Positions 1 through 6,441 of a stretch of 7,451 nucleotides of DNA are shown here, in pieces. The stretch's first letter is position 1; every line of letters begins with the position of its first letter. The notes below the pieces were generated by a model that saw nothing but the letters and a program-made list of their open reading frames with translations, was not told the origin of the DNA and ran no database searches. Source of the stretch: SIG469 sp964541215 (GTDB lineage Bacteria > Bacillota > Clostridia > Oscillospirales > Oscillospiraceae). Position numbers and translations under genes: made by a program. The DNA is taken from contig CAZIPP010000073.1 in assembly GCA_964541215.1 (NCBI GenBank), positions 1 through 7,451 on the forward strand. Direction: 5' to 3'.

Positions 1-1
1 T

Positions 2-160
2 ATGGCTATCGGTCCTGTTCCGTATTTTCTGGCCGCGTTTATGCAGACCTTACTGTTTTCAATTTGCGTTTCTGCTGTTTCTTCCACTGTTTGGGTAGGC
101 GTTACTCAGTTTATAATGGGTAAAGTTTATGGAAACAAACCTCAAGAGGAAAGATGTTGA
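2..160 (+). CDS. C-terminal end of an unidentified membrane protein (5' partial)
   Basis: An open frame enters at the left edge and ends with TGA at 158-160, giving at least 52 residues. The visible part is strongly hydrophobic (about residues 1-40, with FLAAFMQTLLFSICVSAVSS and then a VWVGVTQFIMG stretch) and ends in a short polar tail, KVYGNKPQEERC. This fits the last one or two transmembrane helices and the cytoplasmic tail of an integral membrane protein. The intrinsic terminator overlapping the stop codon supports this frame as a real gene end. The family cannot be named from this piece; a small transporter component is possible but unproven. The ATG at position 2 may be internal, since no upstream sequence is available. 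Confidence 0.6.
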   Translation: MAIGPVPYFLAAFMQTLLFSICVSAVSSTVWVGVTQFIMGKVYGNKPQEERC

Positions 161-175
161 TGCATCTTTCCTTTT
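144..175 (+). terminator. Intrinsic terminator of the upstream membrane-protein gene
   Basis: A perfect 9-bp stem, GGAAAGATG (148-156) with CATCTTTCC (163-171), closes a 6-nt loop TTGATG and is followed by TTTT, then a T-rich stretch to about 187. A few extra A-T/G-T pairs extend the base through 144-147. The stop codon of the upstream gene falls in the hairpin loop, a compact arrangement. Confidence 0.8.
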
Positions 176-213
176 GCTATTTTGTTTTGGAAACGATCAA
201 TTACAAATTGGAA

Positions 214-242
214 TTGCCTGTGGGCACGTATTACCTTATAAT
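214..242 (+). promoter_or_regulatory. Sigma-A-type promoter of the tannase-like gene
   Basis: TTGCCT (214-219, 4 of 6 to TTGACA) is separated by 17 bases from a perfect TATAAT (237-242). It lies about 38 bases ahead of the start codon and downstream of a terminator, so it would drive the hydrolase gene alone. No operator palindrome was seen around it. Confidence 0.65.
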
Positions 243-279
243 ATAAATCATAATACTGAAAAGAAAGGAAGACGACTTA

Positions 280-1857
280 ATGTCTGACAAACTGCGTTTT
301 GACCCTGCTGCTTTCACTATGAATGAAGTGGAAGTTGAAGGGAAGAAAGTAGCTTATAAAGAATACAAGAGTATTTGCTACTGTGAAAATCCTGTGGATG
401 ATGATTACGAAAGTTTGGATATCAAGGTTCCTGTATCAGTTGATGGGAAAGCTATAGATACTACTAACTCTCCGATCCTCTTTGCTGTAAATGTTGCTGG
501 TTATACCGCTTCTGCCAATAAGGGCAATCATTCCATGTTCGGTCATGATGATCCCCATGGAAAAGGACCCGCCGGAATGCCCGGAGGTCTTGGAGGAATG
601 CCCGGAGGACCCGGCGGAATGCCCGGAGGACCCGGCGGAATGCCCGGAGGTCCTGGCGGAATGCCCGGAGGACCCGGCGGAATGCCCGGAGGACCCGGTG
701 GCGGAAAAGGTCCCGACTATGTTGCAAATCTGGCACTTGCCATGGGATTTGTCTGCGTTAATCCTGGCTGCCGTGGCAGAAACTGCGAATGGCCTGACGG
801 AGATCCTCGTGCAGTCAACGGTAAGTATTACGGTAAGGCACCTGCTGCTGCTGTCGACCTTAAGGCGGCTATCCGTTATCTGCGCTATAACGCAGGTCTC
901 ATTCCCGGAAATATGGATCTTATCGTGACCCATGGCGGCAGTGCCGGCGGTGGACTTAGCTGCCTGCTTGCTGCTTCCGGTGACAGCCCTGAGTATGATG
1001 CATATCTCAAGGAGATCGGCGCTGCTGAGACTTCTGATAAGATCTATGCTTCTGCTTCATTCAGCCCTGTTATGAACCTTGATAATGGCGACTGCGCATA
1101 TGAATATGAATGGGGTCATGTACTTTATTCCGGTGGTCCCTTCGGCAATCAGGAGCCTGCTCTTGTGGATCAGACTATGAGTGCCGAGCTGAAAGCCATT
1201 TATACAGATTATCTTGCATCCTGTGACCTTGTTGGTCATGGCGATTGGGGTAAGCTCACTACTGATAATCTCGCAGATTATATGCTTGAAGAATATCTCT
1301 ACGCTGAGTGCAAGCGCTTTATGGATAAGAAGTCTGATGCTGAGAAGGCTGATTACCTTGCCAAGAATCCATGGATCAAGGCTGAGGGCGACGGTTATAA
1401 ATTCTCGTTTGCCGATTTTGCGACCCACGCCGGTCGTGAAAAGGATCTGCCCGCATTCGATGAATTCCCACTGAACAATGCTGAAACTCTCGTGTTTGGC
1501 AGCGCAACAGAAGCTGCCCGTCACTTTACAGACTTTGCTCACCGGAAGGCTACCGGTGATCCCAAGGCTGCTGTTGATGCTGAGCTGAAGCATATCTGTG
1601 ATATCTTCAACCCCATGTGGCATGTTCTTGGCGGCAATCCCGGTACTGCCAACTATTGGTGGATCCGTCACGGTGGTGTTGACGGTGCCACTTCTGTTCC
1701 CACTGTTCTGAACCTTGCTACCGCTCTTGAAAACAAGGGTAAGGATGTTAATGCCCGTATCATTTGGGATGGCGGACATTGTGAGGATGACGATCCTGAA
1801 GGTCTGCTGGCATGGTACTGTCAGGTTTGTGACTATACTCCCGCCTGTGAATTCTAA
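280..1857 (+). CDS. Tannase-like (subtype B) alpha/beta-hydrolase with Gly/Pro/Met repeat insert
   Basis: A serine esterase of the alpha/beta-hydrolase fold, 525 residues, probably cytoplasmic because no signal peptide is visible. Collinear with Lactobacillus plantarum subtype B tannase as recalled: the N-terminal segment with NVAGYTA (71-77, oxyanion-hole region), the AVDLKAAIRYLRYN block (191-204), nucleophile elbow GGSAGG (Ser221), an inserted lid domain (about 282-395) and the C-terminal acid/base region with Asp468 and His500 as the other presumed triad members. Lys388 and Glu402 align with galloyl-contacting Lys343 and Glu357; the position of Asp421 is Ala470, so the substrate may not be a gallate ester. 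Residues 100-141 are six MPGGxGG heptads, making the protein about 55 residues longer than typical subtype B tannases. Start: AAAGGAAG at 264-271, 8 bases before ATG. Its own promoter and terminator make it monocistronic. The family is fairly secure; the substrate is open (gallate, other phenolic or unrelated esters). Confidence 0.85.
   Translation: MSDKLRFDPAAFTMNEVEVEGKKVAYKEYKSICYCENPVDDDYESLDIKVPVSVDGKAIDTTNSPILFAVNVAGYTASANKGNHSMFGHDDPHGKGPAGMPGGLGGMPGGPGGMPGGPGGMPGGPGGMPGGPGGMPGGPGGGKGPDYVANLALAMGFVCVNPGCRGRNCEWPDGDPRAVNGKYYGKAPAAAVDLKAAIRYLRYNAGLIPGNMDLIVTHGGSAGGGLSCLLAASGDSPEYDAYLKEIGAAETSDKIYASASFSPVMNLDNGDCAYEYEWGHVLYSGGPFGNQEPALVDQTMSAELKAIYTDYLASCDLVGHGDWGKLTTDNLADYMLEEYLYAECKRFMDKKSDAEKADYLAKNPWIKAEGDGYKFSFADFATHAGREKDLPAFDEFPLNNAETLVFGSATEAARHFTDFAHRKATGDPKAAVDAELKHICDIFNPMWHVLGGNPGTANYWWIRHGGVDGATSVPTVLNLATALENKGKDVNARIIWDGGHCEDDDPEGLLAWYCQVCDYTPACEF
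577..702 (+). repeat. Six tandem 21-bp units encoding MPGGxGG heptads
   Basis: Six exact-length 21-bp units run head to tail inside the hydrolase gene. Units 2, 3 and 5 are identical; units 1, 4 and 6 differ at a few, mostly third, positions. Each encodes Met-Pro-Gly-Gly-(Pro/Leu)-Gly-Gly. The frame is kept throughout, so changes in copy number by slippage would alter loop length without breaking the gene. The low-complexity, C/G-rich block also opens long spurious frames on both strands. Confidence 0.95.
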
Positions 1858-1869
1858 TTGAATAGTTTT

Positions 1870-1902
1870 CCCGGCACAGCCTTGCCTGTGCCGGGATTTT
1901 TT
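1870..1902 (+). terminator. Intrinsic terminator of the tannase-like gene
   Basis: A perfect 10-bp GC-rich stem, CCCGGCACAG (1870-1879) with CTGTGCCGGG (1886-1895), encloses the loop CCTTGC and is followed by ATTTTTT (1896-1902). It begins 12 bases after the stop codon and separates the hydrolase from the MerR gene. Confidence 0.93.
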
Positions 1903-1914
1903 AGTTATTTCTTC

Positions 1915-1945
1915 TTGACAGTTACCTAAGGTAACAGTTTAATAT
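1915..1945 (+). promoter_or_regulatory. MerR-type promoter with palindromic operator in the spacer
   Basis: A perfect -35 TTGACA (1915-1920) is followed at once by a perfect 15-base palindrome GTTACCTAAGGTAAC (1921-1935; 7-bp arms around one central A). The -10 can be read as TTTAAT at 17-bp spacing (1938-1943, 5 of 6) or TAATAT at the 19-bp spacing typical of MerR-activated promoters (1940-1945, 4 of 6). An operator between -35 and -10 is the hallmark of MerR-family control, so autoregulation by the gene just downstream is the natural inference. Confidence 0.75.
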
Positions 1946-1969
1946 ATCCCTATAAGGGAGGTGTTTTCC

Positions 1970-3520
1970 GTGAAAATCAAAGAGGTAACACAAATAACAG
2001 GACTTACTGCCAAGACAGTCCGCTATTATGAAGAACGCGGGCTTATTGCACCTGAAACCGAGATTATAAACGGCAGAAAGTGCCGTGAGTATTCCGATGA
2101 TGATATCGTGCGATTGAAGGCTGTGGCGGCTTTGAGAAAGTCGTTGTTTTCCATTGATGAGATATCTGAGATGATGAACAGACCGGAAAGCACCGCCGGA
2201 ATATTTGAAAACTACAAGAAACGTTTGACGGAGCAGAAGGTAGAGCTTGAAAGCATACTTAGATGCGCCGAGAGCGTAAAACAGGGTGAAGACTTTGACG
2301 CCTTTTCTCTGGCTGGTCAGATGAATTATCTTGCTCAGGATCTTCCGTTGCCCAAACGTGACGCCAATCCCAACTTCGGCAGATTCGACGTTGAAACACC
2401 TGAGGAAAGAGCACAGGCATATCTCAGATTCCAGAAGTGGTATAAGTTCCGGTTTATCAAAAAACTATATCCTGTTTTGGTGTATTTGGTGTGCTTTGTG
2501 CTGACAACTGTTGTTTTGGTGGCTTTTTACAGACATGACAGCATAAAAAGCATGAGATCCGACCATGAGTTTTTTGCACAAAACATCGAAAGTACATATG
2601 GCAAAAGAGGAATTTCTGACAGTTCCATGCTTGAATTGATAAAAGATATTCAGGGTAATTCTCTGCTTACTAATGAAAACTGTGAAGAAATCTATATTCA
2701 GGGCAGGTATATACGTATTTCTGAATTCAGCTATGATGACTACAAGAACCATGTTTTCTATATTGATTTGCTATCGGTAATGACTCCTGATGAACTGCTC
2801 GAGTTCTGGTCTGATGAATACTGGAAAACTCATCGTTCATGGGGTGTAGGTAACGAGCCTGATACTGAGGTTTTCGGAGTTGTTTACGGAACACTGAACG
2901 GAAGCATCATAGTTCCGTCCCGAATTGAGATGGGTGATGGTAAGGTTTTCTTTGACGGAGATGAGGGCGAATACTCCAGAGAGTTCGCGCGAGCTACATA
3001 CAGTAAAGCCATAACTGAGGATGCTGTCGAACTGAGCAATATGCTTAATGAACTGCAACTTCCTGTTTGGGAAGAAAGCGTTAATGATGGACATTACAGC
3101 GGAATTTTATCGACAGAGCTTGTGCTTGGAGGAGACGTGTATTATTACGTTACAAAAATTGAAGGAAAAGTCGATACCATCACGCTCAGTGGACTGAAAG
3201 AACTGATCTCATACGAGGGTGCATGGTACCTATTTGTAATGCTTATTGCAACAATTGGCATGATAGTCCGAGCCACAAGCAGAAATTACAAAATGAATTT
3301 TACCGTTACCCGTGATTGGTCAGCAGGTCCTCCGAGCGGTACAAAAAACGGAAACTATTACAATACACAGGTTATTATTCAGGGAAAAGATCCGGATGAG
3401 CATCTTGTGGTAGGTTCTATTGGAACAAGAGCGCCATCATATACCATGAAAATCGAATCGGGTGACAAGTTGAAAGAGGAAATTAACGGTAAATGTCAAA
3501 GTTCAGCAAATAGCCCTTGA
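1970..3520 (+). CDS. Membrane-tethered MerR-family transcriptional regulator with putative extracytoplasmic domain
   Basis: Predicted DNA-binding regulator of 516 residues, against about 110-270 for usual MerR proteins. Residues 1-70 are a classic MerR winged helix (KIKEVTQITGLTAKTVRYYE, then RGLI and the wing REYSDDDIVRLKAV), followed by a probable dimerisation helix at about 77-105. A basic stretch RFRFIKK leads into a hydrophobic segment at 168-187 (VLVYLVCFVLTTVVLVAFY). About 230 residues rich in acidic and aromatic residues follow, then a second hydrophobic segment at 418-435 (AWYLFVMLIATIGMIV) and a polar tail of about 80 residues beginning RATSRNYK. Positive charge on the outer flanks of both segments suggests cytoplasmic N- and C-termini with the middle domain outside. 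I do not recognise the middle domain or the tail. Start: GTG at 1970, 6 bases after GGGAGGTG (1956-1963); the in-frame GTG at 1961 lies inside the Shine-Dalgarno and is rejected. Own operator upstream. The MerR call is firm; the sensory role is inference. Confidence 0.85.
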   Translation: MKIKEVTQITGLTAKTVRYYEERGLIAPETEIINGRKCREYSDDDIVRLKAVAALRKSLFSIDEISEMMNRPESTAGIFENYKKRLTEQKVELESILRCAESVKQGEDFDAFSLAGQMNYLAQDLPLPKRDANPNFGRFDVETPEERAQAYLRFQKWYKFRFIKKLYPVLVYLVCFVLTTVVLVAFYRHDSIKSMRSDHEFFAQNIESTYGKRGISDSSMLELIKDIQGNSLLTNENCEEIYIQGRYIRISEFSYDDYKNHVFYIDLLSVMTPDELLEFWSDEYWKTHRSWGVGNEPDTEVFGVVYGTLNGSIIVPSRIEMGDGKVFFDGDEGEYSREFARATYSKAITEDAVELSNMLNELQLPVWEESVNDGHYSGILSTELVLGGDVYYYVTKIEGKVDTITLSGLKELISYEGAWYLFVMLIATIGMIVRATSRNYKMNFTVTRDWSAGPPSGTKNGNYYNTQVIIQGKDPDEHLVVGSIGTRAPSYTMKIESGDKLKEEINGKCQSSANSP

Positions 3521-3546
3521 AATGCACCTGTTAGGTTTGGTACTAT
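3517..3546 (+). promoter_or_regulatory. Possible weak sigma-A promoter for the MscS gene
   Basis: TTGAAA (3517-3522, 5 of 6) and TACTAT (3541-3546, 4 of 6) are 18 bases apart, overlapping the end of the MerR gene. No terminator is seen between the two genes, so read-through from the MerR promoter is an alternative. A second weak pairing (TTGGTA 3537 with GATATT 3561) also exists, so this call is tentative. Confidence 0.3.
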
Positions 3547-3623
3547 TATTATTCGATAAGGATATTAATCCGATATCACCATGCGTTTTATGCGGCAGAC
3601 TAAGAAAAGGAATGATGTAATTT

Positions 3624-4424
3624 ATGCAGGAACTTCTCAATGAACTTATCGCTATGGGTACATCTGTTGGCGGTAAGCTTATCGGCGCCATCGTTGCTCT
3701 CATCGTTGGCCTGTTCGTTATCAAGTTTATCAAAAAATCGCTGCTGAAGCTTAACGGCTTTAAAAAGCTTGATCCCACTGTTGCAGGTTTCCTTAACAGC
3801 GCAATTTCCGTTGCTCTCTATGTGGTGCTTGTCATTACAATTATCGGCATCATGGGTATCCCTATGGCTTCAGTGGTTACAGTACTGGCTTCTGCCGGTG
3901 TTGCTATCGGTCTTTCTCTTCAGGGGGCATTGAGCAACCTTGCGGGAGGTATTATGCTTATGCTGTTCCGTCCCTTCCGTGTTGGTGACTATGTTGTTGC
4001 CGCTGGTGAAGAAGGCACTGTTGAATCCATCAGTGTTGTTTATACTGTACTTCTTACTCCGGACAACAAGCGTATTACAATTCCCAACGGCAATCTTATG
4101 AACACCAATGTTACCAACTATTCCTCTGAACCCCTTCGTCGAGTTGATCTGACCTTCAAAGGCGGTTTTGGTACCGATGTTGATTTGGTAAGAAGTCTTA
4201 TGCTCAAGGCAGCCTCTGCCAATGATAAAGTTTTCAAAGATCCTGAGGCTCAGGCTCTGCTTACCGGATGCTCCGATAACTCTGTGAACTTCCAGCTTCG
4301 TGTCTGGTGTAAGAGCGAGGATTACTGGGATGTTTATTATGAACTCATTGACGCTGTAAGCGCTTTGCTGGGTGAAAACAATATTTCTTCTCCCGCAACG
4401 CAGATCGATGTGACCAGCAAATAA
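3624..4424 (+). CDS. Small-conductance mechanosensitive ion channel, MscS family
   Basis: Inner-membrane channel expected to open under membrane tension and release solutes during hypo-osmotic shock, working as a heptamer. At 266 residues it is close to the minimal MscS architecture (E. coli MscS has 286). TM1 lies about 15-38, TM2 about 57-77, and TM3 about 82-115, with the Gly/Ala-rich pore-lining pattern VLASAGVAIGLSLQGALSNL followed by the family signature FRPFRVGDYV (115-124), which begins the cytoplasmic beta domain. The vestibule motif IPNGNLMNTNVTNYS (153-167) and the closing SPATQIDV (256-263) complete the family layout. A GGA-containing Shine-Dalgarno (AAAAGGAATGATG, 3605-3617) precedes the ATG with rather long spacing. 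It lies 103 bases after the MerR gene; a functional link to that regulator is possible but not shown. The family call is firm; which of several paralogues cannot be told. Confidence 0.93.
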   Translation: MQELLNELIAMGTSVGGKLIGAIVALIVGLFVIKFIKKSLLKLNGFKKLDPTVAGFLNSAISVALYVVLVITIIGIMGIPMASVVTVLASAGVAIGLSLQGALSNLAGGIMLMLFRPFRVGDYVVAAGEEGTVESISVVYTVLLTPDNKRITIPNGNLMNTNVTNYSSEPLRRVDLTFKGGFGTDVDLVRSLMLKAASANDKVFKDPEAQALLTGCSDNSVNFQLRVWCKSEDYWDVYYELIDAVSALLGENNISSPATQIDVTSK

Positions 4425-4439
4425 ATTTAATAATCTTTC

Positions 4440-4487
4440 ACCCCTTCGGAAATAATACCAGAAGATTATTTCCGGAGGGGTCATTTT
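4440..4487 (+). promoter_or_regulatory. Long hairpin that buries the sigG Shine-Dalgarno; possible mscS terminator
   Basis: The arms ACCCCTTCGGAAATAAT (4440-4456) and ATTATTTCCGGAGGGGT (4465-4481) pair over 17 bp with a single T-G wobble, closing an 8-nt loop, and are followed by CATTTT. The 3' arm contains GGAGGGG (4474-4480), the only Shine-Dalgarno in position for the TTG start at 4486. The folded RNA would therefore hide the ribosome binding site, and the structure may also end mscS transcription. In B. subtilis the sigG leader carries a hairpin that occludes the ribosome binding site and lowers translation, so this is a probable counterpart. Confidence 0.85.
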
Positions 4488-5256
4488 GCGCACTAAGGTT
4501 GAGATATGCGGCGTAAATACGTCGGAGCTCAAGGTTTTGAAGAATGACGAAATAAAGGAATTACTCTTGAGAATAAAGGACGGAGACGAAGAAGCAAGAC
4601 AGAAAATGATATCAGGAAACCTGAGACTGGTACTTTCGGTCATCCAGAAATTCAGTTCCAGAGGTGAAAATGCCGATGACCTGTTTCAGGTAGGTTGTGT
4701 GGGGTTGATAAAAGCTATAGATAATTTTGATACAAGCCTGGATGTAAAATTTTCCACATACGGTGTACCAATGATAATCGGCGAGATACGCAGATATCTA
4801 AGGGACAACAGCGCAATCAGGGTGAGCCGCTCAATGCGAGACAATGCATACAGGATATTGCAGGTAAAGGAGCGGTATATCAACGAGTATCAGAAAGAGC
4901 CTACCGTTGACCAGATCGCAAAGGAACTTGGGCTGAAAAGGGAAGATGTTGTATTTTCACTTGATGCGATAGCGGATCCGGTCAGCCTTTATGAACCGGT
5001 GTATTCCGACGGAGGAGAGCCAATAACCGTTATGGATCAGGTCAGGGATACAAAAAATACTGATGAACACTGGTTGGAATCGATTGCGCTTAAAGAAGCA
5101 ATCAAATGCCTTGGAGAACGTGAAAAGCAGATACTTGCCCTCAGGTTTTATGATGGTAAAACACAGATGGAGGTTGCCTCAGAAGTAGGCATCAGTCAGG
5201 CGCAGGTCTCCAGATTGGAGAAGAACGCTATCAATACAGTTCGCAAAAATATGTAA
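4486..5256 (+). CDS. sigG: RNA polymerase sporulation-specific (forespore) sigma factor SigG
   Basis: Sigma-70-family factor that directs RNA polymerase to late forespore genes after engulfment. The N-terminal block RTKVEICGVNTSELKVLKN (2-20) is diagnostic for SigG and aligns with the B. subtilis start. Region 2 is NLRLVLSVIQKF (45-56), ENADDLFQVGCVGLIKAIDN (61-80) and KFSTYGVPMIIGEIRRYLRD (88-107), region 3 spans about 110-172, and region 4 holds the helix-turn-helix TQMEVASEVGISQAQVSRLE (226-245). Length 256 residues, against about 260 in B. subtilis. Start is TTG at 4486, with GGAGGGG 5 bases upstream; this start is needed to include the conserved N-terminus. Both the rare start and the leader hairpin predict low, conditional translation. 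It is not next to spoIIGA-sigE, its usual upstream partners; mscS precedes it. Ser43 replaces the Asn45 of B. subtilis SigG. No convincing sigma-F/G promoter was seen upstream. Confidence 0.96.
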   Translation: MRTKVEICGVNTSELKVLKNDEIKELLLRIKDGDEEARQKMISGNLRLVLSVIQKFSSRGENADDLFQVGCVGLIKAIDNFDTSLDVKFSTYGVPMIIGEIRRYLRDNSAIRVSRSMRDNAYRILQVKERYINEYQKEPTVDQIAKELGLKREDVVFSLDAIADPVSLYEPVYSDGGEPITVMDQVRDTKNTDEHWLESIALKEAIKCLGEREKQILALRFYDGKTQMEVASEVGISQAQVSRLEKNAINTVRKNM

Positions 5257-5257
5257 G

Positions 5258-5286
5258 TTGACAGTGAGGATGTAAAGTTTTAAAAT
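5258..5286 (+). promoter_or_regulatory. Near-consensus sigma-A promoter of the glycerate kinase gene
   Basis: A perfect TTGACA (5258-5263), a 17-bp spacer and TAAAAT (5281-5286, 5 of 6) start one base after the sigG stop codon. The gene downstream can therefore be transcribed in vegetative cells independently of sigG. No terminator lies between the two genes, so sigG read-through is also possible. Confidence 0.75.
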
Positions 5287-5319
5287 TAAGTCAGAAATAA
5301 AAATTAAGGAATTTGAACC

Positions 5320-6441
5320 ATGAAAATAATAATTGCACCGGACTCTTTTAAAGGAAGCATGTCTGCATCTATGGCAGCCGGAGCTATTGAAGCCGGAATA
5401 AAAAGAACAGTGCCTGATGTTGAGACCATAAAGCTGCCAATGGCAGACGGCGGCGAAGGAACTGCGGAAACCGTTTGCAGCATTCTTGGCGGAAAGCTTG
5501 TTTCTGTTCCTGTTATCGACCCAATGGGATATAAAGTTGATGCGCAATACTGCATCACAAATGATGGAACTGCTTTTATAGAGATGGCACAGGCTTCCGG
5601 ACTTACTCTGGTTCCGGAAGAAGAACGAAATGTAATGTGTTCTTCCAGTTATGGGACCGGTCAGCTCATAAAAGACGCTCTGGACAAGGGAAGCAGGAAA
5701 ATCTATATTGGAATTGGTGGCTCTGCCACCAACGATGGTGGAACCGGTATGGCTCAGGCGTTGGGAGCTTGCTTTATTGGTGACAAGTGGCGATTGCTCA
5801 GCGGCAGCGGAGAAAACCTGGGGAAAATAAAGCGCATTGATGCGTCCCATATGGATGAACGCATAAAGGAAGCTGAATTCATCGTTTTGTGCGATGTTGA
5901 TAATCCCCTTTGCGGTCCTAACGGTGCTTCTTTCGTCTATGGTCCGCAAAAAGGAGCAAATGCCGAACAGGTGAAGATACTAGATGAAGGCATGAAAAAC
6001 TACGCTGAACTGCTGCTGAGAGATCTGAAGGCTGATGTAGCTGATATTCCCGGCGCCGGTGCTGCCGGCGGTATGGGTGCTGCGTTAATGGCGTTCTGCG
6101 GCGCAAAGTTCACATCCGGAGCTGAGGCATTGATGGATCTTTACGACTTTGACGAAAAGTTAAAAGACGCAGATCTGGTCATTACCGGTGAGGGTAAGAC
6201 GGATGCCAGTTCACTTAGCGGGAAAGCTCCGCAAAAAGTTATTGCCAGAGCCAAAAAATTCGGAGTGCGCACCGCGTTGATATCCGGGATCATTGAAAGC
6301 AGCGGATGTGACATGATGTCTCTTGGCGTGGCTGCTGCGGCGTCTGTTGTCAGCGGTGATGTTACCGTTGAAATGTCCATGACAAAAGCAGCGCTGTATA
6401 CTGCTGATGCTGCTGAGAAGCTTATAAAGGCATTGGTTTGA
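5320..6441 (+). CDS. Glycerate kinase, GlxK/GarK family
   Basis: Cytosolic ATP-dependent kinase that phosphorylates D-glycerate; the GarK/GlxK family makes 2-phosphoglycerate for lower glycolysis. Length 373 residues matches the family (about 380). Family blocks visible in order: MKIIIAPDSFKGSMSA at the N-terminus, LPMADGGEGTAET (39-51), the glycine-rich GIGGSATNDGGTGMAQALGA (131-150), CDVDNPLCGPNGAS (191-204), PGAGAAGGMGAAL (244-256) and the C-terminal DLVITGEGKTDASSLSGKAP (285-304). Start: AAGGAA (5306-5311) lies 8 bases before ATG, and the conserved N-terminal block begins at this Met. It stands between two sporulation genes but has its own sigma-A promoter and no evident sporulation role. 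Whether it is numbered glxK or garK cannot be told, as no glyoxylate, galactarate or glucarate genes are adjacent. Confidence 0.94.
   Translation: MKIIIAPDSFKGSMSASMAAGAIEAGIKRTVPDVETIKLPMADGGEGTAETVCSILGGKLVSVPVIDPMGYKVDAQYCITNDGTAFIEMAQASGLTLVPEEERNVMCSSSYGTGQLIKDALDKGSRKIYIGIGGSATNDGGTGMAQALGACFIGDKWRLLSGSGENLGKIKRIDASHMDERIKEAEFIVLCDVDNPLCGPNGASFVYGPQKGANAEQVKILDEGMKNYAELLLRDLKADVADIPGAGAAGGMGAALMAFCGAKFTSGAEALMDLYDFDEKLKDADLVITGEGKTDASSLSGKAPQKVIARAKKFGVRTALISGIIESSGCDMMSLGVAAAASVVSGDVTVEMSMTKAALYTADAAEKLIKALV

Noticed and set aside
436..933. Long open frames overlapping the hydrolase gene on both strands (for example 436-933 and 464-736 on -, 491-928 on +)
   Set aside because: They exist because the 21-bp repeat keeps every frame free of stops. 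Their products are periodic nonsense (repeated RAFRRVL or ECPEDPA), they have no supporting ribosome binding sites, and they lie within a gene with a clear protein family.
1961..1963. GTG at 1961 as the start of the MerR gene
   Set aside because: This codon lies within the Shine-Dalgarno GGGAGGTG itself; the GTG at 1970 is correctly spaced and begins the conserved KIKEVTQITG helix.
3521..3623. Gap between the MerR and MscS genes as a riboswitch or small RNA
   Set aside because: Only about 100 bases with no long stem and no recognisable conserved riboswitch core; nothing beyond weak promoter-like hexamers was seen.
3870..4643. 257-codon frame on the - strand across mscS and the start of sigG
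   Set aside because: It is antisense to two well-identified genes, crosses the sigG leader hairpin, and its product shows no family resemblance.
5179..5949. 256-codon frame on the - strand across the end of sigG and the glycerate kinase gene
   Set aside because: It is a shadow of two strongly supported genes, with a composition unlike a real protein of this genome and no recognisable motif.
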